Part shown: in pieces, positions 14,366 to 18,326 of the stretch
Layout: each line of letters opens with the position of its first letter
Position numbering within the stretch: position 1 is the stretch's first letter
From: Actinomycetota bacterium
Lineage (GTDB): Bacteria; Actinomycetota; Actinomycetes; Nanopelagicales; Nanopelagicaceae
Length of the DNA stretch: 18,326 nt
Direction of reading: 5' to 3'
Assembly: GCA_947457445.1 (NCBI GenBank)
Contig: CANGVO010000006.1
Coordinates: 1-18,326 of the forward strand
Position numbers and translations under genes: made by a program
Notes under the pieces: model-generated
The model's database searches: none
Told to the model about the DNA's origin: nothing
Seen by the model: only the letters and a program-made list of their open reading frames with translations

Positions 14366-15274
14366 ATGAGTGAGCTACGCCTGACCGGAAAAACCCCAGA
14401 TGGGGTGCACCTCGCGCTCACCGATCAGAACGGCGTTGAATATTCACTACGTATTAGCGACACCCTGCGCGCCACGGTAAATCAACCGCGCCTTACTTCG
14501 GTACCGGTCGGCGATGAAAATGAAGTCATGAGTGTTAAAGAGATGCAACGCCGACTTCGCGCTGGCGAAACTATGGATTCAATCGCGCGCGATGGAAATG
14601 TTTCTGTAGATAAAGTTGAAAGATTCTCTGGACCAATCTTGCAAGAGCGTATTTTTATTATCGACCAGGTCCATGGCTTATCTCCCCGCCGCGAAGGTAA
14701 AGATGGCGGCCGCGACAATTTAACTTTCTTAGAAGTTGTGGTTTCGAAGTTAGCACCGCGTGGAGTCGATGTCGATGCACTCGATTGGAATACCTGGCGT
14801 TTAGACGACGGAACTTGGACGATCGAACTTCACTATCCAAACCGTGACGGTTTAGGAGTTGCCCAATTTACTTACGATGGACAACGTCGCAGCATCGCAC
14901 CATTAGATGATAACGCCGCATGGATGATGGGCGAAGATGCCCCGGCTCGACGTATCGATTCTGGATTCATTTACGCTGAACCAACTCATCCCTCACGCAG
15001 CAATCTTCCTAATGAAAACCGAGAGCCAATCCGAATCGACAGCGCTCCAATTCGCAGCGTTGCATCTTCACTGGATGATCTGCCTGATAACGATCCTACG
15101 GATGAAGAATTTGAAGCAGAGTTAACCCGTGAGACACCTCGACTTGTTTCAATTCGCGAAACACCAGCACCAGCCGACAAGGCAGATGGAATTACGGCAC
15201 GCGCCAAAGTTCCTTCTTGGGATGAAATCATGTTTGGACAAAAACCAACTGATGAAAGTAACCCTGAAAACTAA
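14366..15274 (+). CDS. sepH: Cell division protein SepH (DUF3071)
   Basis: SepH is an actinobacterial divisome protein that, in Streptomyces and mycobacteria, binds FtsZ and promotes filament assembly and bundling. The 302-residue protein starts with the DUF3071 domain (LRLTGKTPDGVHLALTDQNGVEYSLRISDTLR). A helix-turn-helix-like region at about 55-91 includes MSVKEMQRRLRAGETMDSIARDGNVSVDKVERFSGP, and the domain continues to about residue 165. The C-terminal half is acidic, proline-rich and probably disordered. The end, PSWDEIMFGQKP, is a short conserved-looking motif also found at the C-terminus of relatives. Length is a little below Streptomyces SepH. A leaderless promoter is predicted. Its stop overlaps the stop of the convergent phosphodiesterase gene by 4 bp. 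Confidence 0.93.
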   Translation: MSELRLTGKTPDGVHLALTDQNGVEYSLRISDTLRATVNQPRLTSVPVGDENEVMSVKEMQRRLRAGETMDSIARDGNVSVDKVERFSGPILQERIFIIDQVHGLSPRREGKDGGRDNLTFLEVVVSKLAPRGVDVDALDWNTWRLDDGTWTIELHYPNRDGLGVAQFTYDGQRRSIAPLDDNAAWMMGEDAPARRIDSGFIYAEPTHPSRSNLPNENREPIRIDSAPIRSVASSLDDLPDNDPTDEEFEAELTRETPRLVSIRETPAPADKADGITARAKVPSWDEIMFGQKPTDESNPEN

Positions 15275-16374
15275 TTAACTACTGCAGTTAAAAGTGGAAC
15301 GTAGCTTTCAATATCAGTCGCTCCCCCATGATGGCCCACCATGGCGCTCTCCTGCGTTTGGCGTTCGGCTTCAATCAGGATCAGATCACCTTGGGCAATT
15401 ACAACCAAATCACCAATGCGATCAGATGCATCTGGACTAACTTCACCGCCGAAGATCTCTGATCTCTTCGCCTCTTCGCGAGTATGCACAATTACTTTTT
15501 CTCCAAGGAATTCCCGCCAGCGCAGCGCACTCTCTTGAACGGCAGAATCGCTTGCGCCATCTTTGAGATACAAATGACGGGCACGTGGTTCACCTGCGAT
15601 GATTGCGATATCTGTTGCGAGATCATTATCTTGGCCAATAACTATTTTCTCTCCAACATTAATCATTCCGTGATCGGCGGTTAACCAAAGCCGAGTTTGA
15701 CGGGGCAGTTGTTGCAATAATTTAGCAACCAGTGCATCGATTCCGGCAAGAGCTGCCAGCCATTTCTCTGAGCCCACACCATCGCTATGCCCAGCAACAT
15801 CTAAATCATTTACATATAGATAGACAAATGCTGGTGTATTTTTCAGCGCTTGCACGGTCTCTGAAACCAAATCGGCATGCGTGTTTGCGCCTTTGTACTG
15901 CGCACCGCGAAAGACTGCGCGCGTAAATCCAGAATCTTCATATCGCTTTGCTGCAACGTGTGTGACGCTAATGTTCTTCGCTGCCGCGCGTTCAAAGAGC
16001 GTTGGGATTGGCTGCCAAATCACTGGGTCTACGCGTTCGTCCCATTTAAGCGAATTCAGAATTCGTCCGCCACTGCGTGGTACCTGCACGGTGTAACCGA
16101 GCATTCCGTGTTGACCGGGATTTACTCCCGTTGTAAGCGTCGCCAAACTTGTTGCAGTCGTTGAAGGGAATGAAGTTTTAACTGCGCCATGTCGGATCAA
16201 GGATGTAAGAGTTGGAATGTAAGTTGCATATTTGGCGACAGCATCAGCGCCTAGCCCATCGATTAAGAAAAGTAGCTCTCGCCCTGCGGGGCTTGGGCCA
16301 CATTGAATTTGATCGCGAACATCTACTAAACCCAGACTCGCAAAGAGCGAAGGAGTGATTTGCGACAGATGCAC
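15271..16374 (-). CDS. Type I phosphodiesterase / alkaline-phosphatase-superfamily protein
   Basis: A 367-residue member of the nucleotide pyrophosphatase/phosphodiesterase branch of the alkaline phosphatase superfamily. Metal and catalytic motifs are in the expected order: LLFLIDGLGADA with Asp39, SFPSTTATSLATLTTG at about 68-83 with the nucleophile threonine, GQHGMLGY, YVNDLDVAGHSDG, TADHGMINVG and, near the end, MVGHHGGATD. I see no signal peptide, so it may act in the cytoplasm, which is unusual for this fold but known in actinobacterial relatives. The substrate is unknown. The start is GTG at 16374, only 32 bp from the divergent psuG start. It ends within the sepH stop. Related phosphatases are often found beside sepH in Actinobacteria, which is context rather than proof of a link to division. 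Confidence 0.88.
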   Translation of the reverse strand: MHLSQITPSLFASLGLVDVRDQIQCGPSPAGRELLFLIDGLGADAVAKYATYIPTLTSLIRHGAVKTSFPSTTATSLATLTTGVNPGQHGMLGYTVQVPRSGGRILNSLKWDERVDPVIWQPIPTLFERAAAKNISVTHVAAKRYEDSGFTRAVFRGAQYKGANTHADLVSETVQALKNTPAFVYLYVNDLDVAGHSDGVGSEKWLAALAGIDALVAKLLQQLPRQTRLWLTADHGMINVGEKIVIGQDNDLATDIAIIAGEPRARHLYLKDGASDSAVQESALRWREFLGEKVIVHTREEAKRSEIFGGEVSPDASDRIGDLVVIAQGDLILIEAERQTQESAMVGHHGGATDIESYVPLLTAVVN

Positions 16375-16386
16375 GAAGGTATCTTC
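16375..16386. promoter_or_regulatory. Inverted repeat between divergent phosphodiesterase gene and psuG
   Basis: GAAGGTATCTTC has arms GAAG/CTTC around a 4-bp centre. It begins directly at the GTG start of the phosphodiesterase gene and covers its likely -10 (GAAGAT on the minus strand, 16381-16386, 6 nt from the GTG). It also covers the -21 to -32 zone of psuG. With only 4-bp arms it may be chance. Confidence 0.3.
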
Positions 16387-16393
16387 TCACGGG

Positions 16394-16399
16394 TAAGGT
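16394..16399 (+). promoter_or_regulatory. Putative -10 hexamer (leaderless) of psuGK
   Basis: TAAGGT ends 7 nt before the psuG ATG at 16407. The gap to the divergent gene is just 32 bp, too short for two conventional leaders, which supports leaderless starts on both strands. Confidence 0.55.
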
Positions 16400-16406
16400 T
16401 GGGGTT

Positions 16407-17321
16407 ATGAGCCACCGGATGCCATTTACGCCATCGCCTGAAGTTGCCGCTGCAATTGCAGAGGGACGCCCAATCGTTGCACTTGAATCTACGATCATCA
16501 GCCATGGTTTGCCACGACCACAAAATCTTGAAGTTGCACGCGAAGTCGAAGATATTGTCCGTGATCACGGAGCCGTGCCAGCAACCATTGCAGTACTCGA
16601 CGGCGTAATCCATATCGGTCTAACCGATGACCAACTTAAAGAAATAGCCAATCGAGATGACATTGCCAAAGCATCAAGCCGTGATCTCGCAATTATTTCT
16701 GCTTCTGGAAAATCAGCGGCAACAACCGTGGCTGCAACCGCCCATCTAGCCGCTTTGGCAGGAATACGAATATTTGCAACAGGTGGTTTGGGTGGCGTAC
16801 ATCGCGATGCCAATGAAACATTTGATGAATCTGCTGATCTAACCGCGCTTTCGCAACTAGATATGACTGTTGTGTGTGCTGGTGTGAAATCGATTTTAGA
16901 TGTCGCTGCAACTTTGGAACGTCTAGAAACTTTGGCAATCGGTGTTGTTGGATATAAGACCAACAACTTCCCCGGCTTCTATTTAACAGATTCTGGATTC
17001 ACCATCGAACATCGTGTCGAAAACGCTGCTGAGATCGCCAACATAATCCGGGCACGTGAGGCGCTAAAGACCAATAAGAGCGCTTTAGTCGTAGCAAATC
17101 CTGTAAAGCACGAAATGAATCGCAAGCGCCATGATGAAATTTTAAAGAGTGGATTAGCTGGTGCGCGCAAGGCTGGCATTATCGGTAAGGCGGTAACTCC
17201 TTTCTTACTAGAACATTTCCACACCGCCAGTGAAGGCGAATCTCTTTCTGTAAATATTGAAATCATAAAATCAAACTCAGCACTTGCTGCCGATATTGCC
17301 GTGGCGAAGCAACACCAATAA
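16407..17321 (+). CDS. psuG: Pseudouridine-5'-phosphate glycosidase
   Basis: Breaks the C-C glycosidic bond of pseudouridine 5'-phosphate to give uracil and ribose 5-phosphate. The 304-residue protein is recognisable throughout: VALESTIISHGLPRPQN (Glu27), GAVPATIAVLDGVIHIGL, AKASSRDL (Lys88), RIFATGGLGGVHRDANETFDESADL (Asp144), VCAGVKSILD (Lys161) and VVGYKTNNFPGFYL. Lys161 lines up with the E. coli lysine (Lys166) that forms the covalent ring-opened sugar adduct; Glu27, Lys88 and Asp144 keep the same spacing as the other known active-site residues. It is 15 bp upstream of a PfkB kinase, the usual psuG-psuK pairing. The ATG follows TAAGGT by 7 nt. Confidence 0.97.
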   Translation: MSHRMPFTPSPEVAAAIAEGRPIVALESTIISHGLPRPQNLEVAREVEDIVRDHGAVPATIAVLDGVIHIGLTDDQLKEIANRDDIAKASSRDLAIISASGKSAATTVAATAHLAALAGIRIFATGGLGGVHRDANETFDESADLTALSQLDMTVVCAGVKSILDVAATLERLETLAIGVVGYKTNNFPGFYLTDSGFTIEHRVENAAEIANIIRAREALKTNKSALVVANPVKHEMNRKRHDEILKSGLAGARKAGIIGKAVTPFLLEHFHTASEGESLSVNIEIIKSNSALAADIAVAKQHQ

Positions 17322-17324
17322 ATA

Positions 17325-17330
17325 AAAGGA
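17325..17330 (+). promoter_or_regulatory. Shine-Dalgarno site of psuK
   Basis: AAAGGA sits 6 nt before the psuK ATG at 17337, inside the 15-bp gap after psuG. It confirms the start and shows that internal operon genes use ribosome-binding sites while the first gene does not. Confidence 0.75.
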
Positions 17331-17336
17331 AACTAG

Positions 17337-18242
17337 ATGACTGTTCAAGTACTTTGCATCGGAGATGTAATGCTTGATGTCATTGTGCGCATAGATGTTG
17401 CGCCCCAAAAGATTAACTATGGCAGCGATACAGCAAGTCGAATCAGTACCGGAAGTGGTGGTGCTGCTGGAAATGTTGCGGCGTGGCTTACTCGCACAGA
17501 TGCTCACAGCACAATTGTTAGCCATGTTGGAGATGATCCCGCTGGAGCTGCAATTGTTGCCGAATTTGATTCACTCGGAGTTGATCACGCAGACTTAGTA
17601 ATCCCAGGTGAATCATCCGGTGTAGTAATTGTTCTAGTTGATTCATCTGGTGAGCGCACTATGTTTCCTGACAAAGGCGCCAATTCCAGTTTATCTATTA
17701 CTGACCTTCCAGAAATCTCCAAATTTCAAGCGGTCTACATCTCTGGCTATGCGCTGTTAAATCCTTTAGCACGACCAGGTGTGCTAGCGATGATTGAAAA
17801 AATAAAATCCGACAACATAACAATTTACTTTGATCCCGCATCTGTTGGAGCGATGAAAAGTGTTTCAGATGCCGAGATTCACCAATGGTTTTCGCAAGCC
17901 AATGTCTTACTTTTAAATGAGGAAGAATCAATCTATTTGACAGGTTCTGTAGATATCGAACGCGCCTTAGATTACTTATTGGATTACTCAGAAGTCGTAG
18001 TTATTAAGCGCGGTTCGCTAGGCGCAATAGCTAAGGCTCGTGGTTTTGATTCGATAAGCGTCCCTGCAGTTTCGGCAAATGTGGTCGACACAACTGGGGC
18101 TGGTGATAGTTTTGCAGCAGGATTTATCGCAACGTTTGCAAAAAGTCATGACCTAACTGCGGCTCTTACGGCTGGAACTCAATTGGCGGCTGGATGTGTT
18201 GCAATCGTTGGCGGCAGACCGCGTGTAGGTACCGCGATTTAG
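17337..18242 (+). CDS. psuK: PfkB-family sugar kinase, probable pseudouridine kinase
   Basis: A 301-residue ribokinase-fold kinase. The first PfkB signature appears as STGSGGAAGNVAAWLTR near residues 37-53 after VLCIGDVMLDVIV. The second is VVDTTGAGDSFAAGFIATF, with catalytic base Asp257 and the anion hole GAG. ERTMFPDKGAN and LLLNEEESIYLTG are also family-like. PfkB sequence alone does not fix the substrate. Co-transcription with psuG, with a strong ribosome-binding site in a 15-bp gap, makes pseudouridine phosphorylation (to the PsuG substrate) the best inference; another nucleoside or ribose kinase is the alternative. No pseudouridine transporter (PsuT-like) or regulator is adjacent. The next gene begins 25 bp downstream on the same strand. 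Confidence 0.82.
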   Translation: MTVQVLCIGDVMLDVIVRIDVAPQKINYGSDTASRISTGSGGAAGNVAAWLTRTDAHSTIVSHVGDDPAGAAIVAEFDSLGVDHADLVIPGESSGVVIVLVDSSGERTMFPDKGANSSLSITDLPEISKFQAVYISGYALLNPLARPGVLAMIEKIKSDNITIYFDPASVGAMKSVSDAEIHQWFSQANVLLLNEEESIYLTGSVDIERALDYLLDYSEVVVIKRGSLGAIAKARGFDSISVPAVSANVVDTTGAGDSFAAGFIATFAKSHDLTAALTAGTQLAAGCVAIVGGRPRVGTAI

Positions 18243-18267
18243 CCCATTAACTTGGCAGAATGCGCGC

Positions 18268-18326
18268 ATGGTTACGAAGAAGAGCGCGACGACTACCAAG
18301 GCTAAAAAGCCAGTGGGTCCAAAACC
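18268..18326 (+). CDS. N-terminus of a Lys/Thr/Ala-rich protein, possibly primary sigma factor (partial)
   Basis: Only 19 codons are inside the window, reading MVTKKSATTTKAKKPVGPK. Basic, Lys/Thr/Ala-rich low-complexity beginnings are characteristic of actinobacterial primary sigma factors (SigA/HrdB), and in Actinobacteria sepH and the primary sigma gene lie in the same general neighbourhood. That makes sigA a reasonable guess, but basic N-termini also occur on histone-like and ribosome-associated proteins. The hexamer CAGAAT at 18256-18261 ends 6 nt before the ATG, again fitting a leaderless start. An ATG at 18260 is in another frame and gives an Arg-rich, unlikely peptide. Confidence 0.4.
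   Translation, partial: MVTKKSATTTKAKKPVGPK

Noticed and set aside
1..18326. Mobile elements, CRISPR arrays, tRNA or rRNA genes, defence islands
   Set aside because: None was recognised; apart from short gaps the window is filled by conserved housekeeping and metabolic genes with uniform composition.

Overview
The window looks like core chromosome from a small-genome, moderate-GC actinobacterium, most likely a freshwater acI-type lineage (Nanopelagicales, such as Ca. Planktophila or Ca. Nanopelagicus). The evidence for Actinobacteria is SepH, a class II DAHP synthase, a PPi-type phosphofructokinase, a short GT4 glycogen/maltosyl synthase beside glgC, and the gene order rplS-lepB-rnhB-yraN-comM-dprA. 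The lineage call is inferred from that gene content, the mid-range GC and very tight packing: convergent genes share their stop codons and no gap exceeds about 180 bp. I see 20 genes, two of them cut by the window edges. I see no tRNA, rRNA, CRISPR array, insertion sequence or phage gene, and no convincing intrinsic terminator.

Layout. At 1-2774 (minus) are a 6-phosphofructokinase with PPi-type residues, a DAHP synthase and the start of an Ogt-type DNA methyltransferase. At 2873-5226 (plus) a xylulokinase is coupled to an HSL-type esterase. At 5216-7677 are divergent glgC and a GlgM/GlgA-like glycosyltransferase. At 7714-8586 is an EamA/DMT permease. At 8583-14186 (minus) is a long cluster, rplS-lepB-rnhB-yraN-comM-dprA-era, covering the ribosome, protein export, RNA/DNA metabolism, DNA uptake/processing and ribosome assembly. 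At 14366-15274 is sepH (cell division), at 15271-16374 (minus) a phosphodiesterase/alkaline-phosphatase-superfamily protein, and at 16407-18242 a pseudouridine catabolic pair psuG-psuK. At 18268 a Lys/Thr-rich reading frame begins that may be the primary sigma factor.

How the genes work together. Central carbon genes (reversible PPi-PFK, xylulokinase, glgC/glgM) dominate the left third. They suggest sugar and pentose use tuned to low energy supply, with glycogen-type storage. The right part is housekeeping plus nucleoside salvage: pseudouridine is phosphorylated, then cleaved to uracil and ribose 5-phosphate.

No wholly new system is evident. The most interesting material is regulatory. Seven genes have a TANNNT -10 hexamer 6 or 7 nt before the start codon, which predicts leaderless transcripts. 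A perfect 12-bp palindrome with a central CG sits in the -35 region of the xylulokinase promoter. An inverted repeat sits in the -35 region of an internal promoter before yraN-comM-dprA. Ribosomal protein L19 carries a roughly 55-60-residue acidic Ala/Val/Pro/Glu tail.
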